Shown here: positions 8,099 to 15,614 of the stretch, piece by piece
Layout of the letters: each line of letters opens with the position of its first letter
Position numbering within the stretch: position 1 is the first letter of the stretch
NCBI RefSeq assembly: GCF_002220365.1
Contig: NZ_MTHB01000243.1
Location: 1-34,408, forward strand
From: Caballeronia sordidicola
Lineage (GTDB): Bacteria > Pseudomonadota > Gammaproteobacteria > Burkholderiales > Burkholderiaceae
DNA length: 34,408 bases
Reading direction: 5' to 3'
The notes under the pieces: model-generated
What the model was told of the DNA's origin: nothing
Database searches by the model: none
The model's input: the letters and a program-made list of their open reading frames with translations, nothing else
Position numbers and translations under genes: made by a program

Positions 8099-9142
8099 CT
8101 AAAGGCGAGCGACATCGATAACCGCATCGGCAAATGCTTTCGGTGCTTCCTGTGGCAGGTTATGTCCGATACCCCCGTCGATGTCCCGGTGTTGATACTT
8201 GCCGGTGAACTTCTTCGCGTAGGCCGCCGGCGCGGGATGCGGCGCGCCGTTGGCGTCGCCTTCCATGGTGATGGTTGGAACAGAAATGGTTGGCGCCTTC
8301 GCGAGACGCGCTTCGAGTTCGTCGTATTGCGGCTCGCCCTTGACCAGCCCCAGACGCCAGCGGTAGTTGTGAATCACCACCGCGACGTGATCCGGATTGT
8401 TGAATGACTCAGCCGAGCGCTCGAACGTCGCATCGTCGAAATTCCATTTGGGCGACGCGGTATGCCAGATCAGCTTGTTGAAATCGTAGCGGTTCGCTTC
8501 ATACCCTGCATAACCACGCTCCGTGGCGAAATAGAATTGATACCACCACGCCAGCTCCGCCTTCGGCGGCAGCGGCGCCCGGTTCGCTTCCTGGCTGCCG
8601 ATCAGATAACCGCTCACCGACACCATCGCCTTGCATCGATCCGGCCACAGCGCGGCAATGATATTTACCGTGCGTGCGCCCCAATCGAAACCACCGAAGA
8701 TGGCCTTGTCGATCTTCAATGCATCCATCAAGGCAATGATGTCGACGGCAACTACAGCCTGCTGCCCGTTGCGCGGTGTATCCGCGGAGAGAAACCGTGT
8801 CGAACCGTAGCCGCGCAGATACGGCACGATGACCCGATAGCCGGCGGCTGCCAGCAATGGCGTGACTTCAGCAAAGCTGTAGATATCGTAGGGCCAGCCG
8901 TGCAGCAGAATGACCACCGGTCCATTATTCGGACCCGCTTGCGCATAACCCATACTGAGTGTTCCGATGTTGACCTGCCGAATGGTGTCGAACGAAGCAA
9001 CACGCGCTGCAGGTTGCGTGCCGGCCGTGGGTGCATTCGACTGCGCCTTGGCAAGTCCGCTCAATCCCAACTCCATCAAACTGATACCTGCAACTGTCGT
9101 CCCAAGCAGACGACGACGTCGAGTATTGATCTGGTCTGGCAT
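8099..9142 (-). CDS. Tat-exported alpha/beta hydrolase (epoxide hydrolase/dehalogenase-like)
   Basis: A 347-residue protein. The N-terminus has a twin-arginine signal (TRRRRLLGTTVAGISLMELG, residues 7-26) with a likely cleavage after AKA. The mature part is an alpha/beta hydrolase: oxyanion motif HGWP (81-84), nucleophile elbow GFDWG with Asp153, a probable acid at Asp295 and His326 in GIGHNLPQE. An Asp nucleophile is typical of epoxide hydrolases and haloalkane dehalogenases rather than Ser esterases. The start at 9142 follows AAGGAGAATCAGCA and is preferred to an in-frame ATG at 9184. The upstream region carries the same two elements as the ccdA promoter region, so I infer control by the neighbouring two-component system. 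Substrate unknown; site of action periplasm. Confidence 0.85.
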   Translation of the reverse strand: MPDQINTRRRRLLGTTVAGISLMELGLSGLAKAQSNAPTAGTQPAARVASFDTIRQVNIGTLSMGYAQAGPNNGPVVILLHGWPYDIYSFAEVTPLLAAAGYRVIVPYLRGYGSTRFLSADTPRNGQQAVVAVDIIALMDALKIDKAIFGGFDWGARTVNIIAALWPDRCKAMVSVSGYLIGSQEANRAPLPPKAELAWWYQFYFATERGYAGYEANRYDFNKLIWHTASPKWNFDDATFERSAESFNNPDHVAVVIHNYRWRLGLVKGEPQYDELEARLAKAPTISVPTITMEGDANGAPHPAPAAYAKKFTGKYQHRDIDGGIGHNLPQEAPKAFADAVIDVARL

Positions 9143-9241
9143 TGCTGATTCTCCTTGAAGATTTGCCACACAAGCGCACTGCATGTCTTGTCGCGCTTGC
9201 GAAGCCAGACAATCTGGCCCGGAACTATTGGAACCCGTGGA

Positions 9242-9258
9242 CGTATCTGGCTTGTGTC
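9242..9258 (-). promoter_or_regulatory. 17-bp element shared with the ccdA promoter region
   Basis: Read on the minus strand this is GACACAAGCCAGATACG, identical to 12040-12056 on the plus strand. It lies 62 bp after the start of the GTATC repeat element; the ccdA copy is 63 bp after its own. It contains CCAGATAC, the inverse of the GTATCTGG half-site present at the ccdA operator. Confidence 0.65.
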
Positions 9259-9301
9259 TGCGAAGAGAGCTAGTGAAACGTCATGTATTGACTGACGGTG
9301 T

Positions 9302-9320
9302 AGATACATTGGGATACAAA
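9302..9320 (-). promoter_or_regulatory. Tandem GTATC operator, probable response-regulator site (hydrolase side)
   Basis: On the minus strand it reads TTTGTATCCCAATGTATCT: two GTATC half-sites in direct orientation, 10 bp apart, as OmpR/PhoB-type dimers recognise. It matches 18 of 19 bases at 11977-11995. It lies 160 bp upstream of the hydrolase start and oriented towards it. Confidence 0.65.
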
Positions 9321-9356
9321 GACGGCCAGGCCGCGTAATCAATGAGTTATCCGAAT

Positions 9357-10676
9357 CTATCTGATGCCCTTCAATAAAAGCCTGGCTTCCAGGCCACCGT
9401 CGGGCCGGTTATGCAACGACAGCACCGCGTCCATCGCCAAAGCGAGTTGCCGCGCAATTGCAAGGCCCAGTCCGGTACCACCGGTACCGCGGTTGCGCGA
9501 TCCTTCCAGCCTATAGAAGGGTTCAAATACAGCTTCCAGCGACTCAGCCGGAATGCCCGGCCCGCGATCGAGCACCGAGACCGTCACGTTCCCGTCCCGG
9601 GAGGCGGCAACCGTGATCTCGGCCGTGCCGCCAAACTTCAACGCGTTATCGACGAGGTTGCCCACGATCCGGCGCAACGCTTGAGGGCGCGTCACGAGTG
9701 CAGTGTCGATTCGTCCATGCAGCGAGACGTCCTGGCCGGCATCGATATAGTCGAGCACCAGGCTGTCGAACAGCGCATCCGGATCGATACGCAGGGGCGC
9801 CTCGCTGGCGCCGTGCATGGTGCGTGCATACGTCACGCCTTCCTTGACCATCGTTTCCATTTCATGCAAGTCCTGATGCAGCTTGGCTCCCTCGGAGTTG
9901 TCGTCCATCACGTCGAGGCGCAACCGCATTCGGGTGATCGGGGTTTGCAGGTCATGCGAAATTGCCGCAAGGATCTGCAAGCGTTCGGTCATGTACATCT
10001 TGATGCGATCCTGCATGGCGTTGAACGCCCGAGCTGCGCGTGCCACTTCGTCCGGTCCGTCTTCGGGCAGACGTTCCGCCTTAAGATCGGGACCGAGGGT
10101 ATCGGCCGCTCGCGCCAGCTGGCTCAACGGACGCGTCGCCAGCCGTACCGCCAGCCAGCAGCAGGCGGCCAGCACCACCAGTTGCAGGATGAGCAGCCAC
10201 GACAACCACGGCGACAGAGGCGCGCCCGGCATCGGGCGGTAGTCGATTGTCAGAGGCGTGCCGTCACTCAACTGCAGATGGACTTGCAGGCGGTCCGGTT
10301 CACCCGGGACGGCGTTGACCGTCAGGGCATAGCGCTTGCCGATGCCGTCTGCGATGGATTGGGCTACCCTCTCTGATAGCTTCGCATCCGGCGGCGCGCC
10401 CGCGACCCCGTGCCCCAGATTGAAGGTATAGGTGCGTCGCGCCAACCTCGGCAGCCATTCTGCACGTTCGTCAGCGGGCAAATGATCGAGGAGCGCGACC
10501 GAGCTGGTGACCTCGCGTTCGATGTAACCCATCATCACGTTACTCATGGTCTGGTCCCGTTCCGTCACGGTGAGCCAGACCGAAAGCGTTTGCACCAGCG
10601 CAAGGCTGACAAAGAGAATCAGCGCAAGCCTCGCGAACAGTGTGCGCGGCCAATGCAGCAAAGCATTGAGCTTCAT
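9357..10676 (-). CDS. Sensor histidine kinase (EnvZ-like, HAMP)
   Basis: A 439-residue membrane sensor. It has two helices (about residues 12-35 and 156-180) enclosing a periplasmic domain of about 120 residues, and a HAMP linker (180-232). The dimerisation/phosphoacceptor helix contains ISHDLQTP (His241). The catalytic domain has the N-box NLVDNALKF (340-348), DRGPGIP (370-376) and GTGGTGLGL (397-405). It starts with an ATGA overlap on the response-regulator stop, so the two are translationally coupled. The gene order GFA, small peptide, regulator, kinase and the nearby CcdA/thioredoxin genes suggest that it senses envelope redox, aldehyde or electrophile stress. That is inference; the periplasmic domain shows no recognised ligand motif. 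Confidence 0.92.
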   Translation of the reverse strand: MKLNALLHWPRTLFARLALILFVSLALVQTLSVWLTVTERDQTMSNVMMGYIEREVTSSVALLDHLPADERAEWLPRLARRTYTFNLGHGVAGAPPDAKLSERVAQSIADGIGKRYALTVNAVPGEPDRLQVHLQLSDGTPLTIDYRPMPGAPLSPWLSWLLILQLVVLAACCWLAVRLATRPLSQLARAADTLGPDLKAERLPEDGPDEVARAARAFNAMQDRIKMYMTERLQILAAISHDLQTPITRMRLRLDVMDDNSEGAKLHQDLHEMETMVKEGVTYARTMHGASEAPLRIDPDALFDSLVLDYIDAGQDVSLHGRIDTALVTRPQALRRIVGNLVDNALKFGGTAEITVAASRDGNVTVSVLDRGPGIPAESLEAVFEPFYRLEGSRNRGTGGTGLGLAIARQLALAMDAVLSLHNRPDGGLEARLLLKGIR

Positions 10677-11413
10677 GGAGTGCCTTCGATCATGGTCACG
10701 GCCGCTGAAAATACATAACCTTCGCTGCGCAGCGTCTTGATGTAGCGGGGCTCGCGCGCAACATCCTGCAGTCGCTGCCGCAAGCGGCTGACCAGCAGAT
10801 CGATCGACCGGTCGAACGGATCGGCCTGACGGCCCTGGGTCAGGTTAAGCAATTGATCCCGCGTGAGCACGCGTTGTGGATGATCGAGGAACACCCGCAG
10901 CAAGCGGTACTCGGCACCGCTGAGGGCCACCATGGTGCCTTCGGCGTCGAGCAGATGGCGCGCGGTGGTGTCGAGCCGCCAGTCGCCGAAGCCGATCATC
11001 GGCGCGGTTTCAGTCACCTGCATGCCGGGCGGCAGCATTCGGGTGCGGCGCAACACGGAGCGGATACGGGCCAGCAGTTCGCGCACAGCAAACGGCTTGG
11101 ACAGGTAATCGTCAGCACCCATTTCCAGCCCGACGATTCGATCCGTCTCTTCGCTGCGGGCGGTCAGCATCAATACCGGCACGGCGCGAAACTTGCCGGC
11201 ACGCAATTCCCGGCACAGCACGAGACCGTCTTCGCCGGGCATCATCAGATCCAGCACGATCAGGTCAGGCGCGCCTTGCTCGAGGGCTGTGCGCATCTGG
11301 CGGCCGTTGGCGGCCAGCGAAACGCGCATGCCGTTCTTCTCGAGATAGGTGGCAAGCAGTTCGCGGATGCCGCGATCGTCGTCGACGATCAGCACGTGGT
11401 CGGTGTTTTCCAT
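10673..11413 (-). CDS. OmpR-family response regulator
   Basis: A 246-residue regulator. The receiver domain (1-120) has the acidic pocket VDDD, phosphoacceptor Asp55 (VLDLMMPGEDG), Thr in LTARS and Lys106 in LSKPF. A C-terminal winged helix (about 145-240; LSGAEYRLLRVFLDHPQRVLTRDQLL, GYVF) completes the OmpR/PhoB type. The ATG at 11413 is preferred; a TTG one codon upstream, with a better distance to AAGGA, is an alternative. It overlaps the kinase gene by 4 bp. The tandem GTATC repeats upstream of GFA/ccdA and of the hydrolase are good candidates for its binding sites. Confidence 0.93.
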   Translation of the reverse strand: MENTDHVLIVDDDRGIRELLATYLEKNGMRVSLAANGRQMRTALEQGAPDLIVLDLMMPGEDGLVLCRELRAGKFRAVPVLMLTARSEETDRIVGLEMGADDYLSKPFAVRELLARIRSVLRRTRMLPPGMQVTETAPMIGFGDWRLDTTARHLLDAEGTMVALSGAEYRLLRVFLDHPQRVLTRDQLLNLTQGRQADPFDRSIDLLVSRLRQRLQDVAREPRYIKTLRSEGYVFSAAVTMIEGTP

Positions 11414-11420
11414 CAATGGA

Positions 11421-11543
11421 TCAATCCTTCCGACGATAAACGCGCACGCGGTTCACGTTGACCAGCGAACAGTGCACGGGGTGCGCCATTTCCGCTGCAA
11501 GTCCACCCGCCAGGAAGGCGAGAATCGCCATTAGCCGTCTCAT
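11421..11543 (-). CDS. Small hydrophobic peptide, 40 residues, coupled to the GFA gene
   Basis: Its ATG overlaps the GFA stop codon (ATGA at 11540-11543) and its own stop lies 7 bp before the response-regulator start, so it fills the operon gap exactly. The peptide starts MRRLMAILAFLAGGLAAEMA: two Arg followed by a hydrophobic helix, then a short tail with one Cys and one His (HPVHCSLVN) and a basic end (RRKD). This could be a signal peptide or a single-pass membrane peptide. I do not recognise a family. Chance cannot be excluded, but the tight packing supports a real gene. Confidence 0.5.
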   Translation of the reverse strand: MRRLMAILAFLAGGLAAEMAHPVHCSLVNVNRVRVYRRKD

Positions 11544-11911
11544 GCATCCTCCTCGACGGACAGGCTGGCGCCGTTGGCCACGCTGGCCTCCAGCGTATAC
11601 GGGTCGATGCCTTCCAGGCAACCGATGTTGGCGCGCCAGAGCTGCGGATCCTTACGCGTCTGGTGGAACGGATAAATGCCGCAATGCTTGCAAAAGTAGT
11701 GCTTCGCCGTACGCGTATTGAACTGGTAAAGCGTCAGGGCCTCCTCGCCACGCAGGATCTTCAGTTCGCCCACAGCGAACGGCGGCGTCATCAGCGCGCC
11801 CTTGCGCCGGCACAGGCTGCAATTGCAACGCGCAGCAGGGACGACGGCGGTACGGACTTCAAATTTCACGGTCCCGCAATGACAGGATCCTTGCAGCAGT
11901 TCGGTACTCAT
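11540..11911 (-). CDS. GFA-family (CENP-V/Mss4-like) zinc-binding protein
   Basis: A 123-residue protein with the GFA cysteine pattern: CHC at 10-12, CNCSLC at 29-34 and CKHC at 74-77. The fold binds structural and catalytic zinc. The family is named for glutathione-dependent formaldehyde activation, although that reaction is disputed and many members have unknown roles linked to glutathione adducts. GGAGAGCC lies just before the ATG. It is the first gene of a four-gene operon ending in the histidine kinase, and the tandem GTATC element begins 66 bp upstream. A role in aldehyde or thiol stress fits this context but is inferred. Confidence 0.88.
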   Translation of the reverse strand: MSTELLQGSCHCGTVKFEVRTAVVPAARCNCSLCRRKGALMTPPFAVGELKILRGEEALTLYQFNTRTAKHYFCKHCGIYPFHQTRKDPQLWRANIGCLEGIDPYTLEASVANGASLSVEEDA

Positions 11912-11938
11912 TTGGCTCTCCGCGTCAGGCAGGGCTGG

Positions 11939-11961
11939 TTTATAGCCTAGGCTTTATAGCC
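11939..11961. promoter_or_regulatory. Repeated TTTATAGCC around an AGCCTAGGCT palindrome
   Basis: TTTATAGCC occurs at 11939-11947 and 11953-11961, and the 10-bp palindrome AGCCTAGGCT spans 11944-11953. It lies 28-50 bp upstream of the GFA start, in the right place for promoter control of that operon. Function is inferred from position only. Confidence 0.4.
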
Positions 11962-11976
11962 CAATAAGCACGACGC

Positions 11977-11995
11977 TTTGTATCGCAATGTATCT
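11977..11995 (+). promoter_or_regulatory. Tandem GTATC operator, probable response-regulator site (GFA/ccdA side)
   Basis: TTTGTATCGCAATGTATCT holds two GTATC half-sites in direct repeat with a 10-bp period. It is the second copy of the element at 9302-9320 (18/19 identical). It sits between divergent GFA (66 bp away) and ccdA (about 107 bp away), so one site could serve both transcripts, including autoregulation of the two-component genes. Confidence 0.65.
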
Positions 11996-12039
11996 GGGTG
12001 TTCCCCTGACACAAAACATTGCACCCAAGCCGCCTTGGC

Positions 12040-12056
12040 GACACAAGCCAGATACG
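12040..12056 (+). promoter_or_regulatory. 17-bp element shared with the hydrolase promoter region
   Basis: GACACAAGCCAGATACG is identical to the minus-strand sequence of 9242-9258. A partial copy of its first part (GACACAA) also occurs at 12008-12014. Position, 45 bp before the preferred ccdA start, suggests a core promoter part or a second regulator contact. Confidence 0.6.
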
Positions 12057-12101
12057 AGGGGGCGTTCCAATACAGCCATGCCACTCACTGGAACGCCCGC
12101 C

Positions 12102-12818
12102 ATGCACAACCTGTTTGAAACACCCATCGCTCTGTTGGCAGGGCTGCTCACGATTGCGTCGCCATGCATCCTCCCCGTGATGCCGATCCTGCTCGGCACC
12201 TCCGTTGAGCGGCCCGACCGTGTGCGGCCGCTCTTCATCATTGCCGGCTTCATCCTGACCTTCGCCTCCTTTGCGCTGCTGCTGGGCGCCGTATCCAGCA
12301 CGGTTCACGTGGCGCAACAAGCGCTGCGCAACGCCGCCATTGCGTTACTGGCGTTGTCGGGGCTGCTGCGGTTGTGGCCGCGTCCCTACGATTGGCTGAT
12401 GGCGAAGATTCAGGAGCCACTGCAGCGCATGGGCGCCGCGGTGGCACCGGGCGCTCGGGCCGCGCGCGGCAACGCTGGCGGTTTCGTGCTTGGCATGTCT
12501 CTCGGCGCGGTATGGACGCCCTGCGCCGGACCTGTGCTGGCATCGATTCTGGTGCTGGTGGTTAAGGCCCAGGACCTCGGATGGTCAGCCCTGCTGCTTG
12601 GCCTGTATGCGGTGGGCGCCGCGATTCCAATGCTCGCCATCATTTACGGCGGTCAGTACATGACCCAGCGCGTGAGGCTGGTGTCACGCCATGCATACCG
12701 CCTGCAACAGGTGTTCGGCGTGCTGGTGATGCTCACCGCCCTTGCCATCTATCTGCAATACGACGTCCTGGTATATGCCCGGGTCGCCGCTCTGTTCCCC
12801 TCCCTGAAAGGACTCTGA
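12102..12818 (+). CDS. CcdA/DsbD-type thiol-disulfide transmembrane protein
   Basis: A 238-residue membrane protein with about six helices. It carries the paired cysteine motifs of the DsbD transmembrane family: ASPCILPVMP near the N-terminus and WTPCAGPVLA in the middle. These cysteines carry reducing equivalents from cytoplasmic thioredoxin to periplasmic partners. The ATG at 12102 is preferred because the first helix begins at once; an in-frame ATG at 12078 is possible. The thioredoxin-like gene begins one base after the stop codon, so the two are certainly one operon. Together they correspond to the two halves of mycobacterial DipZ. The likely job is reduction of periplasmic thiols rather than general cytochrome c assembly, since no ccm genes are present. 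Confidence 0.88.
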   Translation: MHNLFETPIALLAGLLTIASPCILPVMPILLGTSVERPDRVRPLFIIAGFILTFASFALLLGAVSSTVHVAQQALRNAAIALLALSGLLRLWPRPYDWLMAKIQEPLQRMGAAVAPGARAARGNAGGFVLGMSLGAVWTPCAGPVLASILVLVVKAQDLGWSALLLGLYAVGAAIPMLAIIYGGQYMTQRVRLVSRHAYRLQQVFGVLVMLTALAIYLQYDVLVYARVAALFPSLKGL

Positions 12819-12819
12819 C

Positions 12820-13398
12820 ATGCTCTCCCGACTCAAAACCGCCGCTATCGTCGCCTTGTTCGCTGCAGCGGTTGCAAGCAGCGCCGCAGCAATCGCAAGT
12901 CTTGTTGCGAGCCCGGCGGCTAGCGCTGCTGCAGGTTCCGTCGGACGTCCGGTTAGCGCCAGCACCGCTCCGGAATTCACCGGTATCGACAAATGGCTCA
13001 ATAGCGATCCCCTGACCATGCAACAGTTGCGGGGCAAGGTGGTGCTGGTCGACTTCTGGACCTACACCTGTATCAACTGCATCAACGTGCTGCCCTACGT
13101 GAAGGGCTGGAATCAGAAATATAAGGACCAGGGGCTGGTGGTGGTCGGCGTGCACACGCCCGAGTACCCGTTCGAACGCAACACGGACAACGTCAAGACG
13201 GCCATCAAGCGCTTCGGCATTACTTTTCCGGTGGCGCAAGACAACCGCTATGCAACGTGGAACGCCTACGACAACCAGTATTGGCCCGCGTTTTATCTCG
13301 TCGACAAGAAAGGGCACGTGGTCTACACGCACTTCGGCGAAGGTGACTACGAACAGACCGAGGCGAAGATCAAGTCCTTGCTCGCGGAAAACCCGTGA
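12820..13398 (+). CDS. Periplasmic thioredoxin-like protein (DipZ C-terminal/TlpA type)
   Basis: A 192-residue protein. An Ala-rich N-terminal signal or anchor (residues about 5-38) precedes a thioredoxin fold with the redox pair TCINC (Cys84, Cys87) in WTYTCINCINVLPY, and the cis-Pro region WPAFYLVD. The WTYxCINC signature is that of DipZ-linked thioredoxins. It starts one base after the ccdA stop and is the expected electron acceptor of CcdA. It probably reduces an oxidised envelope protein or peroxide. Alternative: a TlpA-like cytochrome maturation factor, less likely from context. Confidence 0.88.
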   Translation: MLSRLKTAAIVALFAAAVASSAAAIASLVASPAASAAAGSVGRPVSASTAPEFTGIDKWLNSDPLTMQQLRGKVVLVDFWTYTCINCINVLPYVKGWNQKYKDQGLVVVGVHTPEYPFERNTDNVKTAIKRFGITFPVAQDNRYATWNAYDNQYWPAFYLVDKKGHVVYTHFGEGDYEQTEAKIKSLLAENP

Positions 13399-13405
13399 TT
13401 TGTAT

Positions 13406-13423
13406 CGCGGCTTACCTGCCGCG
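13406..13423. terminator. G+C-rich hairpin between convergent thioredoxin and rlpA genes
   Basis: CGCGGC (13406-13411) and GCCGCG (13418-13423) form a 6-bp perfect stem with a 6-base loop. It lies in the 39-bp gap between two convergent genes. No U-tract follows, so efficient intrinsic termination is uncertain. Confidence 0.35.
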
Positions 13424-13437
13424 GCCGCACTGCGACC

Positions 13438-13974
13438 TCACTGCCGGGTTTCCGCTGCGCCCGTGCCTGGCTTCACGCTGCCGTCGGGTTGTGGAACTTC
13501 AATCGGCTTGACTACGACGGGGGCGGTGCCATTTTCTTTCAGACCGAGCTTATCGGCGGTCTTGGGCGACACGTCGACGATTCGATCCTTGACATACGGG
13601 CCGCGATCCCTGATTTCGACCACCTCGCTGTTGCCGTTTTCCAGATTCGTGACGCGGGCCTTGGTGCCAAGCGGCAGCGTCTTGCTCGCGGCAACATTGG
13701 ATTGCGGATTCATGCGCGTACCGTCGGCCATCTTTTTCGAGTAAAACTTCTGGCCGTAGTAAGAGGCCTTGCCCTTGCGTGTCTTGCCGGAACGGTCAAG
13801 GGCGGCGCCATCAGCTCCCTTCGGGCTTGCCTGCGTGGCATCGGTGGATGCCGCCGTTTGTGCCGCAAACGCGGTGCTCAGGCAGCAAGACAGGACCACA
13901 AACACAAGCGTTCGAAGCTTGCATCTTCGATCGGACCGTTGGGTGGGATACACGTGCCCGTCAACCTCGTACAT
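13438..13974 (-). CDS. rlpA: RlpA-like septal ring lytic transglycosylase
   Basis: A 178-residue exported protein with a double-psi beta-barrel domain (about 67-155): GKASYYGQKFYSKKMADGTRMN, AASKTLPLGTKARVTNL and the catalytic-type segment VEIRDRGPYVKDRIVDVS. RlpA proteins cleave denuded peptidoglycan glycan strands at the septum. The N-terminus has a basic region and hydrophobic stretch (19-38). VLSC could be a lipobox with Cys30, or signal peptidase I may cut after AFA. The start at 13974 is chosen because AGGA lies 7 bases before it; the frame is open further upstream. No C-terminal SPOR domain is present, as in many small betaproteobacterial RlpA proteins. It is convergent with the thioredoxin gene and not part of that operon. 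Confidence 0.85.
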   Translation of the reverse strand: MYEVDGHVYPTQRSDRRCKLRTLVFVVLSCCLSTAFAAQTAASTDATQASPKGADGAALDRSGKTRKGKASYYGQKFYSKKMADGTRMNPQSNVAASKTLPLGTKARVTNLENGNSEVVEIRDRGPYVKDRIVDVSPKTADKLGLKENGTAPVVVKPIEVPQPDGSVKPGTGAAETRQ

Positions 13975-14253
13975 CAGGAATTCCTGCTGCATCTTAGGCG
14001 GCACGGGTCTCGTTTTCAGAAGCACCCATTCCGCTGAAGGGAGAAGGCCCAGCAGCCAATGATCAGTAGTATGAAGATTATTTTTCATTTGCCACGCCTC
14101 TTCAGCCTGTCAAAAGCAGTGGGCACCTCATACAGCAAGAGTAGCACCCGAATTACGGGTGTATGCGGATTTTAAAGAAGGCCGTTCACGTCTGTTGAGC
14201 ACCAAACCCCGCCTTCGTCCAGCAGGCTCGAGGCATCGGCGAATAACGTCGCT

Positions 14254-15471
14254 TCACCTCTCAGGCATCAGGTGCGAGCGCAGTGCAACTGCCAGCGGAA
14301 AGATGGCCAAGGCGGTCAGGGCAGTGGCAAAGGTAGCGCCATGTATACCGATCCGGTCGCCGAGAAAGCCATAGAGTACGGGCGAGATCGCCCCCGAAGC
14401 TATTGTGCCGGTGTAAAAGAGCGCGAATGCGCGCTCGGTATTTTCGAGGGGCGCCAGTTCCGGCACTGTCCCATACAACACGGTAGACGTGCCGTTGAGC
14501 ATCATGCCCAACAGCGGCAGCAGCACCATGGCGAGCGCCAGCGGGCAAAACATCACGGCGATGATCAAGGCCGCTGTGCCGCCCTCGGTGACCAGCACCG
14601 TGCCTGTTACCCCCATGCGTGCGCCCAGCCATCCGCAGGCGAACTTGCCGGCGGCGCCACCTATAAAGACCAGTGCCAGTGCGGTTCCCACCATCGGTGG
14701 CGAGACGCCTTTTGCCTTGAGCAGGAATGGCAGGAACGTCAACAGTCCCACGCGTACGCCGGTATCTAGCACACCTATCATGAACAGCAACGAAAACCCC
14801 CTCCCAGCGGTGCTTGATCTCGGCGTGGACGGCTCTTCGGTTACGGGCTTGCTTCGCGGTATAGAAGGGAGAAATAGTGCAATTGCTGCGGCAACCACGC
14901 AGCCCAGGACGGACACCATCCACAGCGCATGGCGCCATGGCATCAGTGTCACCAGCAGCGAAATGGCAGCGGGCAGTGCGGATTTGCCGAGGTCACCGGA
15001 AAAATTGTAGATGCTCAAAGGGCCCCGGGCATTGCGCCCATACGTGCGGGACACAGCGCCCGAGGCGATCGGATGTTGCGTGCTCGAGCCACTTCCTGAT
15101 ATGGCCAATGCCACGCACAGCCCAAGCAGGCTGCCCGACATCCCCGCCACGGCATAACCAGACGCGGCCAGCAGTGTGCCCAAGGCCAGCGTGGCCCGGC
15201 TGCCCAGCCGATTCGCCAGGCGCCCGGCAGGAAGTTGCAGGCTGGCCATCGTGCCCGCATAGATGCCGCGCAGCATGGCCAGAGCGCCATAACTCAGACC
15301 GAAGTCCGCCTGCCACACCGGCAGCAACACATAGATCATGTCGGTGTAGCCGTCGTGCAGCGCATGCGCCACACAGGAGAGCCACAGCACGCGGGAGCGG
15401 GACGGGGAGGCCGGCTGGCCGGCCTGATCGGCCTGGCTCACGGACGGCAAGGAAAATGGGGTGAAGCGCAT
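14254..15471 (-). CDS. MFS permease related to the fosmidomycin-resistance (FSR) group
   Basis: A 405-residue, 12-helix permease. The first helix region (CVAHALHDGYTDMIYVLLPVWQADFGLSYGAL) and the GSGSSTQHPIASGAVSR segment resemble FSR-type exporters (HxxxDxY and GSxxxHP elements). Substrate is unknown; the group exports small polar compounds. GGAGAGAGTG precedes the ATG at 15471, which is preferred over the longer frame to 15594. It is divergent from a GcvA-like LysR regulator across 143 bp, the usual pairing of a LysR regulator with its target permease. Confidence 0.8.
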   Translation of the reverse strand: MRFTPFSLPSVSQADQAGQPASPSRSRVLWLSCVAHALHDGYTDMIYVLLPVWQADFGLSYGALAMLRGIYAGTMASLQLPAGRLANRLGSRATLALGTLLAASGYAVAGMSGSLLGLCVALAISGSGSSTQHPIASGAVSRTYGRNARGPLSIYNFSGDLGKSALPAAISLLVTLMPWRHALWMVSVLGCVVAAAIALFLPSIPRSKPVTEEPSTPRSSTAGRGFSLLFMIGVLDTGVRVGLLTFLPFLLKAKGVSPPMVGTALALVFIGGAAGKFACGWLGARMGVTGTVLVTEGGTAALIIAVMFCPLALAMVLLPLLGMMLNGTSTVLYGTVPELAPLENTERAFALFYTGTIASGAISPVLYGFLGDRIGIHGATFATALTALAIFPLAVALRSHLMPER

Positions 15472-15574
15472 CACTCTCTCCGGTTGACGAGGCGCAGGCC
15501 GAAATGGCGGGGCGCAGTGGCGCTTTCGCGCGTCGTCATGAGGCAATTTTATGACCGGGCAGCACATGCAACAA

Positions 15575-15594
15575 TTGACGTAATATCGGGTCAA
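15575..15594. promoter_or_regulatory. TTGAC-N10-GTCAA inverted repeat, probable LysR box
   Basis: A 5-bp inverted repeat with a 10-bp centre in the divergent region between the FSR-like permease and the GcvA-like regulator, 20 bp before the regulator start. The spacing fits the T-N11-A rule for LysR binding sites. Confidence 0.5.
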
Positions 15595-15614
15595 CAGGGA
15601 AAAAAAGTCACGTC

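Noticed and set aside
13400..13409. TTTGTATCGC after the thioredoxin gene, identical to the first half of the GTATC operator
   Set aside because: Only one half-site, no second GTATC 10 bp away, and located between convergent gene ends.
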